From Takakia lepidozioides (Eukaryota; Streptophyta; Takakiopsida; Takakiales; Takakiaceae), in the NCBI GenBank assembly GCA_030704615.1, contig CM060733.1, positions 39,372,001 through 39,432,000 on the forward strand: DNA of 60,000 nucleotides, written 5' to 3'. The notes below the pieces were generated by a model. The model made no database searches and was not told the origin of the DNA. It saw only the letters and a program-made list of their open reading frames with translations. Below, in pieces: positions 35,787-46,725 of the stretch. A program made the translations under genes and the position numbers. Position 1 is the stretch's first letter; each line of letters opens with the position of its first letter.

Positions 35787-36089
35787 CAATTAGTGAAAGT
35801 TTATTCGTACACACTTCTGAATACAATATGACAATATTGCAATTATACATACTTGTGAGTGGAATAATCCGAATGTTATTTCAAAATTACAATATTGTAA
35901 TTATATATAATCCCAATGTTTTTCCCATATCCGTCTTTCTGGACTTCCGAATAAAACATATTTCCACCCGGATACATATTTTCGTTCGCACATCTTTGTG
36001 GACAGCCACTAACCGATTTGGATAGCTTTTATTGTAGATCCAAGAATCCAATTCGGAGGAAATGACACACACAATAAAAGGATGAAAGG

Positions 36090-36680
36090 ACACTCAAACG
36101 GTGAAGAGACACGTGGATCTGACATTGAGGGTCAGGTCACCTGAGCCGGTTCTGCAAGTAACCTCCACTGTCCAGTCGACGTTGCCATCAAGGGACGCAG
36201 GGATTGAGTCGGAGAATCCTCTTACTCGCGGGGAAGGAGAAGAGACAGAACACCACAATCGCGTAATCCAACAACAGATCCCGATTCAGGTAAAACATTG
36301 GTTTTTTTCTTATCACTCTTATTATTGGTCTTTCAGTCTCATCTTCGGTATTGCTCAATTCGGTAATTTTGTCAGATCATTTTGGACCACCATAGTCGTC
36401 ATCCGTGGGATTTTTCATTTATTTCTTGTAGATTTGTGAGACGACGTCTGAGGAGATCAAACACACGAGGACCGACTCCATCGACACTAAGACGGTGAAG
36501 AGAAGAGTGGATCGAACAATTACTGTCGCTCTATCTGAGCCGGTCATACAAGTTACCTCCACTGGACAGTCGAGGTTGCCATCTGGCTCCACAGAGAAGG
36601 ACGATAATGTTGGACGTAGAGATGGGAAAGAGGAGGAGCAGCCTGCCCAGGGATCTCAACAGCCCAATCCAAAATCGGTA
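36090..36680 (+). CDS. Duplicated exon module containing the palindrome
   Basis: Two units offset by 394 bases (36,101 and 36,495) encode TVKRHVDLTLRV...SPEPVLQVTST and TVKRRVDRTITV...SEPVIQVTST, each running through a palindrome copy that codes VTST-Q-S-LPS. Both are followed by an acidic or Glu-rich tail and a GT donor (CCGATTCAGGTAAA; AAATCGGTAATG). They look like alternative or tandem exons of the plus-strand gene. No domain is recognised. Confidence 0.5.
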
Positions 36681-36761
36681 ATGATTTCAACTCCATTCTT
36701 CCGTTTGTCTACTTTGGGATTTCTCAAATTGAAATTAATAATGAACTCTTCTGTTATTCCA

Positions 36762-39700
36762 CAGGACAACATGCATTACCCTCCAGTCGACTATTCCCTT
36801 TCTGTCAATCCAAACGATCTGCATTCCCTTCTTTGGGGACCGAACGGATGCCGGCCAGGATACTACGTCCTGGTTCTGGACATCAGTTACCTTTGTGAGG
36901 TTTTCCTAAAGGATGGAAAGAAAACACCTCCTACCACCTAGCCTTGTATCTCCGTAGCTACGCGAAACGGTCTTGACGAATTTGTTAAGTGGGCCGTCAA
37001 AAAGTTTGCCGTTTGTTTTTGGAACACTGGACCTGAAATGAATGTCGAGACTATCACCAAGGCCGTGTTCAGGAAGTACTATTCCTAGGTCAGAACTTAC
37101 AGCAGTGAGAATTCCGTCATGCATAGATCGACATTCAACGAAAAATGGCCCAAAGCTTCAAAAAATCCCATCTACTTTAAACGTCTTTACAACATTTTCG
37201 CTGAGGAAGACCCGACGGCTTACAAATCCAATACTCTCATCATCGACACTGTAGACAATATGTACAAGTCCTATTTGAACCCGTTAGGACATACCATCTT
37301 CCTTCTAAAATATAAGGCGCGCGTGGACCCTGACAGGGATAAATTTCTACTGGAAGAGCTCAAGCCTCACCTTAACATGTTCCGGTTATCGGGGATGGAT
37401 GTCATGCCTTTCAACGACCTACATCCTTTCGGCGTTTCGAAGGATTTCTTCGAGGACGACCCAGCGGTCAAATTTCTTAGAGGCTTTGATTATAGGTGGC
37501 AGAAGTTTCTTAGCAATCTCGAGTTGCGTGCCGCTGCATTGGGACATAAAATATTTTAACTGAGTTTGGTGAACCTCGACAAACACTACCGGTTAGGGAT
37601 TTGGAGCTCTATGATGTACAAGAACTTGCAGCCCATCCTGGATTTTTTGCTTCATGGTCTACCTCAACCGGCCTTCGTTATGTCTCAAGAGGATTGTATT
37701 TCATGCCCTACTTCGGTTCACCCTCAATTCAAATCAAGATTGGACCCTCCTCATTTGTTTTTGAAGCCACTGGTCAAGGTCTGGAAGGGATTTGGTGGGC
37801 AATACACCAAGAGTAACACTCTGCTCATTGACGACACCGCCATGAAGTGTGTATTGAACCCGTCCGACTCATGTCTTGTTCTCAAACCGTTCCAGACCGT
37901 TGAGACTGATGGTTGCTATCTTCTCAAGGTTCTTCAGACCTATTTGCTTGGAATGAGGAAACATCCCACTGTTTCAAGCTACCTTAGGAGAAAAATGATA
38001 GGGTTGAGTTTTTTTTCCCAATGTTTCAAACGATCCCAAGTTTAGCCCACTCTGGGATTTTATTGAGGACAACGGTTTTAAGAGTCTCAGATATGATGCT
38101 TCAAAATAAATTATTTTTGATCAATCCCATCTCACTCGAGCTATTGAATATCTTCATGGTTTCTCTTTTTCATTTCCTTGTAATCACACACATGAAAAAT
38201 ATGGTACTCTCATTTTGACTCATTTTCAGTTGAATTCTTGACGCACATTCCGGGCAATCCCAAGACTCTGATACAGGCCTTCATACGGGGACAAGACTAT
38301 ATCTAGTGACTTCCACTGTTCAGTGGAGGTTCGCATTCGTGCATTCCCGGATTTATGATTATGTCTCTTTGGCAGGTTCAAGGAGATGCTGACAACGTCA
38401 TCGGTTCCTCAAGTCTCCTAAAGGAACCCTCCGGATCAGCTGTGAGTCGGAGTATTGAAGGCTTTCCGAGGGTTCGCGATGGTGCTCAAATTGAGGATGG
38501 ATCCTCTGTCAGACCCTTGTCCTCCCGAGAAGCGGGCGACACTCTTCTCCTCTCGGGTCCTCCTGGGGGTAAAGTCCAAGGTGCAGGTGAAGAACACAAA
38601 TATCCCGGAGACTTTATCGACCTTTCTCAACATTCCTCACCCTCCCTGTTCAGTACGTAGGGTCTGGTCTATCCAACCGTCGGGGACTCGGCTACGGCTC
38701 CGCTGCACCTGCTTCCGTCTCTTCCTCGCATATCTCCCCAGCACGAGGGTTGGACAGCCCAAATCCGCGCTTGCCTATTGTTGCCCCTCCACTTCTCCCC
38801 TCGTTCAATGGCAAAACATCTCCAACATCGACACAGCGTGACCCTGAACTGCTCGCACAATGTTCTGCACCAAAGAGGCGAAAAACAACCCTCGAGCCAA
38901 TTCCTTCCTCTGAAGGGAATCATTCCAAAGGACAAAAGACTGACAAGAAAAAAAAACCGGACTCCAAACACATGAGGACTCCCTCGGATGTTGTGGCGCC
39001 TCGTCAATCCAAGCCTGCAGGAATCCATTGTTCTTCTGCAAGACATTCCAATAAGGCTTCAATGGTACATTTCAAAACAATTTCTCCATTTTCGTTTGTA
39101 GTTTTTTTTTTTTTGTCCCAAACTAACTCCGTAATTTCTATACAAGCGAGTATGGAGCCGCATAACTTTTTGAATGCACCTCCCGACAAGGTGCGTCCAC
39201 TAACCTCCACTTGACAGCCGACGTTCATCTTTTCGTGATCTCGAACTCTTCGATATATGGTCTACTCTTGGTCCTTTACAGTAGTCCATTGTCGGGACAC
39301 TTATGTCTCCGAAAACGTAGAGGTCACTCTGAAACTAAGAAACACTACATTGTGTTGTTTCTGACGGCGGGAACACTTAAATTGCGCAGGTTGGTATCGT
39401 CCATCAACCTTCATTTGCAACATCGGGGAAGAGGAAACGGATGCTGTTAATATTGAGTGTCAACGGTCTCCTTTGCTATCGGCCACCTCCAACCGGCGGT
39501 GAATTGTTTAAGGAGAGATTTCGTTTCAGGAAAGTTACAGTTCATGTTCTCGAAAGACCTTTTGTGGTTCTCCGGCCCGGAGTCTTGGAGTTTCTCAACC
39601 TTGCGTTTATGCATTTTCACGTGGCGATCTGGTCATGTGCTGAAAGACATGTTCTTTGTAGGATGCTCGAGTGCTTAGTTTCTACAAAAATTGCGAAGAA

Positions 39701-40520
39701 GTTTTGCTTCATCTGGTCAGCTGAGGATTGCAAAGACACTACCGGTTATATCATGCCTGGGATGAAATATCTCGTTAAGGATATTCGCACTGTTCTTGCC
39801 AAGTACCCTGGTACACCCTTTGCAACGCAGGGACAAATACTCCTTGTTGATGATGAGTCATCAAAGGGCCTCTGAAACCCACCAAATACGGGATTCTTCC
39901 CTATCTCATACAAGCCATCATCAAAGGGATTGATGACCAGGATGACAAAAGCTGTGTGGCCATATATATTGAAAATGGCTGCAGTTTCAACAGTCGTAGA
40001 TTACATCAGCGAGAACCCTGCCAAGTGTTCTCGTAAGCCTATTGGTCGTGACCATGCCTATTGGGCTTGATATGGAAGATACGTTGATCCTCGTGTGTGG
40101 ATCCCACAACAAAAGGAACCTGATTACATTGGTATGTACTTATCCCACTGTTTGTTGTTTATGGAGAATTTGATCTTGAAAGTGTCTTCCACTTGCACTT
40201 TTACTTTATCATTTTTTTTACAAATGTTCCACATTTCAACTGACATTTGTCATATGAAAAATTGTTTTGCCCAGTCACATTCAAGGAACGAATTCGAAAA
40301 GAAGAAGAAGAGCTTCGTGATTGGCAAGAATGGCGGGCTTCCCGGCAGGCTTCAAGGGCATCAAGAGATTGAACAAGTAGAGTTCCAAATAACATTTCGG
40401 ATGATAATGTTACTACTAGGTTCGAGTTCTCCGAAAGTATTTCCGTTTCATCTGGTGCGGAGACCGTTGCAAGTGGTTGTGGTAACCGGAGGCGTCTTCG
40501 AACACATGCCTTGACTGCGA
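36762..40520 (+). pseudogene. Three FCP1-like HAD phosphatase domains, broken
   Basis: Domain 1 (36,765-37,556): GCRPGYYVLVLDISYLCEV (the Asp of motif I, but DxDxT is D-I-S-Y-L), then KFAVCFWNTG, KSNTLIIDTVDNMY and NPLGHTIFL; stops near 36,940 and 37,087. Domain 2 (37,580-38,045): HLFLKPLVKVWKGF, YTKSNTLLIDDTAMKCVLNP, YLLKVLQTYLLGM. Domain 3 (39,500-40,030): VVLRPGVLEFL, VAIWSCAERHVLCRML, FCFIWSAEDC, QILLVDDESSKGL. These are the core motifs of the FCP1/SCP (NIF) phosphatase family, which dephosphorylates the RNA polymerase II CTD in its best-known members. A Ser-rich linker and Lys tracts lie between domains 2 and 3, and an Arg/Glu-rich coil at 40,270-40,380. Many frame changes occur; some may be unrecognised introns. 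Confidence 0.6.
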
Positions 40521-41029
40521 GCCGATTGGGAGGAGGCTCTGTAATATTAATGGGTTAGTGTAAGCCGTTGTATGGCTTCGAGCCGCTGGATAACATTAAG
40601 TCCAACGGATGTACAGTTGACGTTACATTAGGTCTGACTGCAACGCCAAAGTTGCAATCTCTAATAAAATATGAATGTTTATCATCAATGTATGCGGACA
40701 CATTCTTTCATATTATCCTCTTCATCACATGCTATGATTGTTCTATGTTTGGTTTTGTATGTCATCTGATATGACAACCATGTTCTGCAAAAAGTTTTAC
40801 ATATCTGACCTCACATCATGGTGTAATTTATTGCATCCTCCCATTTTTTTCGTGAACGTCAACTTGGCAGTGGATATTCTTCTAAAACCACAATACATAC
40901 TTATATTGTCTCCAAAAAATGTTTGGAGGATTATATTGTGTATAAAATAACCAAAATAATCATATATATCGCTTTATTTCAATAATAAATTTTGTTTATT
41001 CATATTTCTCATATTATTTCTGGACCAAA
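40521..41029. other. AT-rich right subterminal region
   Basis: No gene is supported. A degenerate palindrome copy lies near 40,855 (GTGAACGTCAACTTGGCAGT), mirroring the degenerate copy near the left end at 24,758. Confidence 0.45.
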
Positions 41030-41059
41030 CAAAAGTCCAGAATTAGTTAAAATAGTGTT
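41030..41059 (-). repeat. Right terminal inverted repeat of the 16.5-kb element
   Basis: Plus strand ends AATTAGTTAAAATAGTGTT; its reverse complement matches 24,535-24,564 at 28 of 30 positions. Confidence 0.85.
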
Positions 41060-41065
41060 AAAATG

Positions 41066-42098
41066 ATATAATTGAACAATTCGTAGATAAATATATAACA
41101 TCCGATAGTAATGTTCTTCCACCCATTCTACGTGAAGCTCAAACCCATCGGCACAAACGAACATGCAGGAAAAAGAATCAAGCTATATGTCGTTTTCATT
41201 ATCCATTGCCCCCAATGAATTCTACCGCAATTTTGGAACCTTTAACAGAACAATTAAACAAACAACAATTGATGCATTTGAATCAAATATCAACCGTAAT
41301 ATTTACTGAGTTGGACAAAATGGATATGGGTTTAGATATTACATTTAATGAGTTTCTTTCATTATTACATATTGATGAAAAAACATATGTAGCTGCTTTA
41401 TGTAGTAGATTACACAAACCAACTTTATTTTTAAAAAGAGCATGTAAAGACATTCGCACAAATGAATTCGGCATACATGCGGGCCCACTGTGGCAAGCTA
41501 ATACTGATGCACAGTATATTCTTGATCCTTATGCAGCAGCTAGTTATTGTACATCTTATCTAACTAAAATAGATAAAACTATTATTAATGAATTTCGTAT
41601 AATCATAGAAAAATGTAATTCAGAACAAATTGATGCAAATGTCAGAATCCGTAAAATGGAAAATATTTTCCTAAATGCACAACCTCGGCTCAATTGGTTG
41701 CATATATTGTGTTATCCATACCACTATATCAGGCATCAAGAACTTTCAAATTTATAAATACATCATCTCCATCATCTCCGCAAGAACGTGCATTTGTATT
41801 GAAATCCGATAAAGATTTGCGAGGTCTTCCACCCGAATCCACAGATATTAAATGTTCGTCTGCTATTGACAAATATATTGAGCGACCAACTACATTACAT
41901 CACTTGAGTCTCAGTGAATATGTAGCAGATTGTAATGTAGATAGAAGTAATATAAAACCGTGGCAAAAATCCCATATTATTAGGTATGTGCACTATAACG
42001 AACATCGCGATTCCAAGAACTATTATCGGGAACAACTTCTACTTTTTCATCCATTTGTGGGAAGCGAAGAATCACAAAAAGGCGACCATGAAACATGA
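41066..42098 (+). pseudogene. Helentron Rep, C-terminal part with catalytic tyrosines
   Basis: Opens with EQFVDKYIT, QTHRHKRTCRKK and the Helitron block ICRFHYPLPPM. Further on AASYCTSYLTKIDKTI carries two Tyr four residues apart, the Rep Y2-type nucleophile motif. IPLYQASRTFKFINTS, LPPESTDIKC and HLSLSEYVADC follow after a frame change near 41,700. It ends YYREQLLLFHPF, a typical join to the helicase. Confidence 0.8.
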
Positions 42099-42214
42099 CA
42101 TGATGCTTATTTGGTTCATAAACCAACTATATTGATGAAATGTGACAAATTCATATATAAGTTCCTAACAAAAAACATTACTATTTCAGATAGAACCAAA
42201 CGTTTTTCAGTCTC

Positions 42215-43729
42215 TCACAGATTGCACAGTGATTGAAACATATGACATAGCAACAAAATTCCATTTGCATCTTGAAATTGGATTGTCAACAACAATACCA
42301 GAGGCAAACATATCTACAACACCTGACAACATTATTCCTAATAAACAATTTTATGAACAACTGCGAAAGCTTAATCCAGAACAACGTGCAATTTTCGATA
42401 ACTGCATACACAGAAAACAGATGTTTCCTGACAAACCCTTGCATTTGTTTATAACTGGGGGAGCAGGAACTGGAAAAACGTTTACTTTACTTATTATTAT
42501 TCAATGTCTGCTTAGATTTTATAATAAACATCCACAATCTGACCCACTTAAGAAAAAAGCAATTATTATGGCTTACACTGGCAAAACAGCCTTCAATACT
42601 GATGGAACAACCATTCATTCTAGGCTAAGCATACCTCTTAATTGCAAAGATTTGCCTTCACTCGGATTAGAACGATTGGACACGTTGGTAAAATCATTTG
42701 ATCAACTACAACTTATGGTGTTAGATGAAGTGTCTCTTGTGGGTAATAGGATGCTTACGTTTATTGATCAACGACTACGATCAATTAAACAAATTCATGG
42801 TACTTTCTTTGGTAATATTGATGTTATTATTACTGGAAATTTTTATCAGGCACCGCCAGTAAGAGATTCGTGGGTTTTTAAGAAAAAACTCGGAAGTCCT
42901 GATGCTTTAGTTCTTGGTTTTTGGCAGGACTGTGTTAAATGTTACGAACTTAATCAAGTAATGCGTCAATCAAATAATAATTTATTGGCATACTCAATCG
43001 ACTACGAACAGCAACAGCAACCCGACACGATATTAAGATTCTGAATCAACAATGTTGTCGCCCTCCGCCAAACAATCCAGCATTTCCACATTTATATTAT
43101 ACCAACAAAAATATGTTAAGTCATAATCACAAAGCATTCGAGCAAACTAAAGCATCTGTATATATTTTTGAAGCTATTGACAAACACCATGATACATGTC
43201 CATCTACTTTTAAGCTCTTGGACAATGCAGCCAACACGCCCGGCTTACATACAACAATTCATGTTAAAAAAAAGATGTTAATTGAATTATGTGCAGGAAA
43301 TTATGCAACTCATGATGGTCTAGTAAATGGGGCTGACGGTATATTTAAACATACTTCCGTGTTAACAAATTCAACCCCTTTAATATGGATACAATTTAAC
43401 AATCCAAAATCTGGTGTTGCTACACATGCAAAAAATATTCACTTATATAACTCAACAATAGATAAGTTATGGACTCCAATTCAACCCATTTCTAAAGAGA
43501 TTCAAATAGGATCAAATACTTTACATATAATTACTAGAACCCAATTTCTTATTCAATTAGCAGCTGCTGAAACAATCCATCATTCTAAAGGCTTAACTTT
43601 GGACTATCTAGCATTCGATCCTACAGGGGTATATGAACATGGTTTAAGTTATACAGCTTTGTCACGCATACGTAACAAGAAAAAACTTATACCTCTTAGC
43701 AAATTTGCAATTGAAAATTTTTCATGTTG
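42215..43729 (+). pseudogene. Helentron PIF1-type helicase
   Basis: LNPEQRAIFDNCIH and FITGGAGTGKTFTLL (Walker A), LMVLDEVSLVGNRM (Walker B), VIITGNFYQAPPV (motif III, normally GDFxQ, here GNFYQ) and ELNQVMRQ. A one-base frame change lies near 42,990; the restored frame continues to 43,070 and the ORF at 43,113 (TTIHVKKKMLIELCAGNYATHDG region) leads to VYEHGLSYTALSRI, helicase motif VI area. PIF1 helicases unwind DNA during rolling-circle transposition. Confidence 0.85.
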
Positions 43730-44460
43730 ACAATGGGGTTGCCGAGGAGATGCAACGTCTACATACAAGCGCACGATGGCAGTTACTCGTACCAACTTTG
43801 CACATATACACACAATCACATGTAATTATACAGCACTTGAATACAAGATCATTGTTATTACATAAAGAAGATGTTTTTGCAGACCACAACTTACAAACGG
43901 CTCATGTTTTATGTTTTAGTGAAACGCACTTCAAACCTAATTCCAATATAAATCTGTTTATGGATTCCACAAAATATTCATATATCGCTGTACATGGTAG
44001 TCATGGCACCATGATGCTATATGACACAACAATGTCCTTAGTATCTTATGAAGTGTTTTCATTCTCTGGTGCTGAATATATAATGGCCACATTCAATAAA
44101 AATACAAGAAGAGCTATTCATGTAGTTACTATTTTCAAACTTCCATCACTTTCGATATCTATATTTTTGTCTCAACTACAAACAATTCTTCATAAAATAC
44201 CACATTTCTGTCCCACCATTATCATAGGGGATTTCAATATAAATATATTACAAAATAATTCAACCATATCAAAACAATTGCTACAATTCATGAGGATGTT
44301 CAATATGACACTTCAATTCATGAAAACTACTACAATACATGGTTCATAGTTGGACCATATTTGGACAAATACACCTAACCAACAATGTATTTCAGGAGTT
44401 ATAGAGGCATATTGGACAGATCACAAACCTATATATATAGCTATCAAACTACCAAACCAT
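43705..44460 (+). pseudogene. Helentron EEP endonuclease domain
   Basis: HLNTRSLLLHKEDVFADHNL, VLCFSETHF, FCPTIIIGDFNIN (Asp-Asn catalytic motif) and, after one in-frame TAG at 44,347, LDHIWTN...YWTDHKPIYIAI with the final His-Lys-Pro. This is an apurinic-endonuclease-like EEP domain fused after the helicase, the mark of Helentrons. The TAG and a frame change at the helicase junction inactivate it. Confidence 0.85.
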
Positions 44461-44480
44461 GTTGTTAAATATCATCATTC

Positions 44481-45635
44481 TACAATATAGCATGTAAAAT
44501 ACTTCGTTACACATTCCACATTGGAGGGTGGAGCCATTACGCGTCTAGCCACTTGTTTCAATTGCTTTGCATAAAGCACAAGCCACATATATTTTGTATC
44601 GGGTTGATGTGGCTAGCTCAGTGTCATCTCATCTTCCGCCTATACATGACACTTTGCCTATCTCATTGCTCTCTTCCAGGATGTTGGCTTGGGAGGGTTG
44701 TTCTGGTTGAGTAGCTTAACCCTTAAAGGACGAACCCGTTTTTGGTGGGCCTATTCCAAAACGGAACATGCCCTCATGTTTGATGGCATATCTGACATTT
44801 GACAAACATCCATGGGCTGAACCGTATGAAAGTAATCCTACCTACTTCAAGAACCTACAAAAAAAATTTCAGTTGATTTCACCGTCATTACAAAGATTAC
44901 AAAGATGGAGTGAAAAAATTGTTGACCAAGCAATTGGCCTGGCAAAATGATTTTTTTTTTTGGATGACCTCGGATGAAAAAACTTTCTGAATGAAAGTTG
45001 TGCGCCGTGACGTCATGCACCTGCCTATCTTTATGTAACCCTAAAATAATAAAAGCACCGTCGTCAGTTATTTTTTTAGCGTGCATGGGTACCCAATTCA
45101 AGGCCCTCAAGCAGCTTTGACCTACCGACGTGACAAGATATGGGTGGCATGTACCATGAGAATTCATTTTGCATGTAGATAGGTTAGAAAATTCATCTAT
45201 GCATGTACATAGGTTAGAATGCTTTCAAATTTTTATGGTAGTGAGGTCCACGCAAGGAACAATATGACCAGAGGAATTCACATTGTGATGAAAATTTGGA
45301 CACTTTTGAGGCAGATTTGTGGTCAATTGTAATGGATGGTCTTTTTTACCCAATTATTTTTCCATATGTGGGAGATGTCGAATTTCAAGTACTTTGGGTC
45401 GCTGAAAATTCACAAAAAATAGCAAAAATGGCAAAGTGAGGCATTCATGGGACAATGGTTGGAGCCTCGACCGGAGAGATATCAAGGGAAAGGTCTCCGG
45501 TTCAAATTTGGTCATAGGTTCAATGAAAAAAATGATTAGATATGGCTTGCTTCATATATTGATGCACTTGGACTTAGATGACATTGGATATTTGGACACT
45601 TGGGCCAAAAGCACAGGTTACCCTAGTTAGGGGTT
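44481..45635. other. No gene recognised
   Basis: Holds the Helentron 3' end, which I could not delimit, and then short open frames without family features. A hairpin-like terminator near the Helentron end was not clear by eye. Confidence 0.35.
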
Positions 45636-45747
45636 AATATAGCCTTTTGTTTTCTTCTCTTGTTTCTTGTTCCTCTCCCCCCCCCTTTTTGGAAACTTCT
45701 CATCCTATGTGCGTTCACCCATTGTACATGTTGTAAATAAAGTCTTA
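45636..45747 (+). mobile_element. Solitary LINE 3' tail
   Basis: Shares TTTTGTTTTCTTCTCTTG, the C-run/T-run, GTTCACCCATTGTACATG and TTGTAAATAAAGTCTTA with the reverse complement of 57,334-57,440, the 3' end of the minus-strand LINE. It is therefore an extremely 5'-truncated copy of the same family, ending with an AATAAA-type signal. Confidence 0.85.
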
Positions 45748-46059
45748 ATGAGAGGGGTGAGGTTTGGAGAGGATAGTAAGCAATGGCTCATTTTTTATTT
45801 TTTCTAAAAAACAATTAGTCCTGTGGCTCAACCAGTGTCCGGGAAATAATTTGAGTTGAACCAGCCAATAGCCGCTCACTCCCAGCAGCAATCGGCTAAG
45901 TGGGTTGGGCAGTCGGTTGCTGCCCCTTAGTGGTAACTATACCCGGTCAATTTCCGAGATAAATTCTTTACAACCGGTAATATTCCTAATGATTTATTTT
46001 GTGTTCAGCTATAAATCCGGCCCTTATAAATATCAACCAATTGACAACACAAGTAACAA

Positions 46060-46210
46060 TAAGTAAATAATAATAATAATAATAAATAATCACAACCAGT
46101 TTTAAGCAATTCAAACATGTGAAGAACATTGTATCCTTATAGAAGTTGGACCTCCCAGGTGTTTTTTTTGTTTTTTTTTAAAGAAAAAAAAGAAAAGAAA
46201 AAAAAGTTGG
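46060..46210. repeat. AAT microsatellite and T/A-rich hairpin
   Basis: (AAT)n at about 46,068-46,090, and a poly-T run followed by a purine A/G run at 46,160-46,206 that could pair with itself. Confidence 0.7.
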
Positions 46211-46725
46211 ACCTGTCGATGCTTTCAAACCACATGGAGGCCAAGAATTGAACCCGGGTGGACATGTGAGCTATGATAGCAGGCAGCGAGTGCAAGCAGG
46301 CGTGGGGTTGGGGGCTGCGAGAGCAACGTCCAGACTTAGTAGGGTTTGCCCGTGGGCCCGCCCTCTTGAGTTCAATATTTCTTCACCTAAACGCCCTTCC
46401 TCGGATGTAACCCGGCCTGGCACGTTGGATTTCCGCCATGTGGTGGACTTCGACGGCCATTTCCGTTTTTGTAATATAAGAAGGGCCGGAATCCGTCCAG
46501 GCCTTGCCAACTAAGGCAGATTTCCTGTCTGTAATGAAATGGAACGACAAATATCCTTCCTAAAAGTAGGGCACCTGGTTGATTTCCGCTTCGGCCATTT
46601 TTTGAACTGTTGTAATTTTGAATAAGTAGATTGTGAATCTATGAATTGGTTATCAACCTGGTCACATCCTGATACAATGTCACAGAAAAAAGGAAACACT
46701 CTTCTTTGTCTTTCACTCCTCCATA
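46211..46725. other. No gene recognised
   Basis: Contains a tRNA B-box-like CCCGGGTTCAATTC on the minus strand near 46,250, possibly a SINE remnant, but no matching A box was convincing. Confidence 0.3.

Larger units (their letters stand above)
24758..40880. repeat. Dispersed palindrome family (AACCTCCACTG..CAGTGGAGGTT)
   Basis: Copies read by eye near 24,758, 27,101, 28,534, 28,751, 28,881 (half site), 30,855, 32,630, 34,999, 36,160, 36,553, 38,308, 39,201 and 40,855. The best copies have 11-14 bp arms around a 2-base spacer (TC, GG or GA). They lie in introns (32,630; 34,999), in exons (36,160; 36,553) and between genes. I found none in the other 43 kb. Roles could be protein binding, hairpin formation or the footprint of a tiny repeat that spreads inside this element. 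Confidence 0.85.
24535..41059. mobile_element. 16.5-kb DNA transposon of unassigned type, with ParB-like and FCP1-like cargo
   Basis: Inserted in the Helentron Rep ORF. The ends are 30-bp inverted repeats, the first half AACMCTATTTTAAYTAATTC, with 28 of 30 positions matching. The outer ends are near CACTA (right end TAGTG; left CCCTA), which recalls CACTA elements, but flanks give no matching 3-bp duplication; a short A-run duplication is all I can suggest. Contents: DUF7869 gene (minus), then plus-strand genes for a CTD-like repeat protein, a ParB-like/methyltransferase-like protein and FCP1-like phosphatase domains. A palindrome family is dispersed through it. Introns are abundant. I do not recognise the superfamily with certainty. 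Confidence 0.8.
22110..44480 (+). mobile_element. Helentron (Helitron-like rolling-circle element), split by an insertion
   Basis: The left part (to 24,534) and right part (from 41,060) join into one coding order: OTU-like domain, DUF6570-like domain, HUH Rep, Rep tyrosines, PIF1-type helicase and a C-terminal endonuclease/exonuclease/phosphatase (EEP) domain. The last is diagnostic of Helentron/Helitron2 rather than canonical plant Helitrons. The reading frame before the insertion (APIYRVDK) resumes directly after it (NDIIEQFVDKYIT). The two parts also share the same AT-rich base use. Its termini were not located; the limits given are the coding limits. Several stops and frameshifts make it inactive. 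Confidence 0.85.

Noticed and set aside
24535-41059. Assignment of the insert to CACTA (EnSpm) elements
   Set aside because: Right end TAGTG and left CCCTA are suggestive, but they are not terminal to the matching repeat, the 3-bp flanks differ and no TNPD-type transposase is seen.
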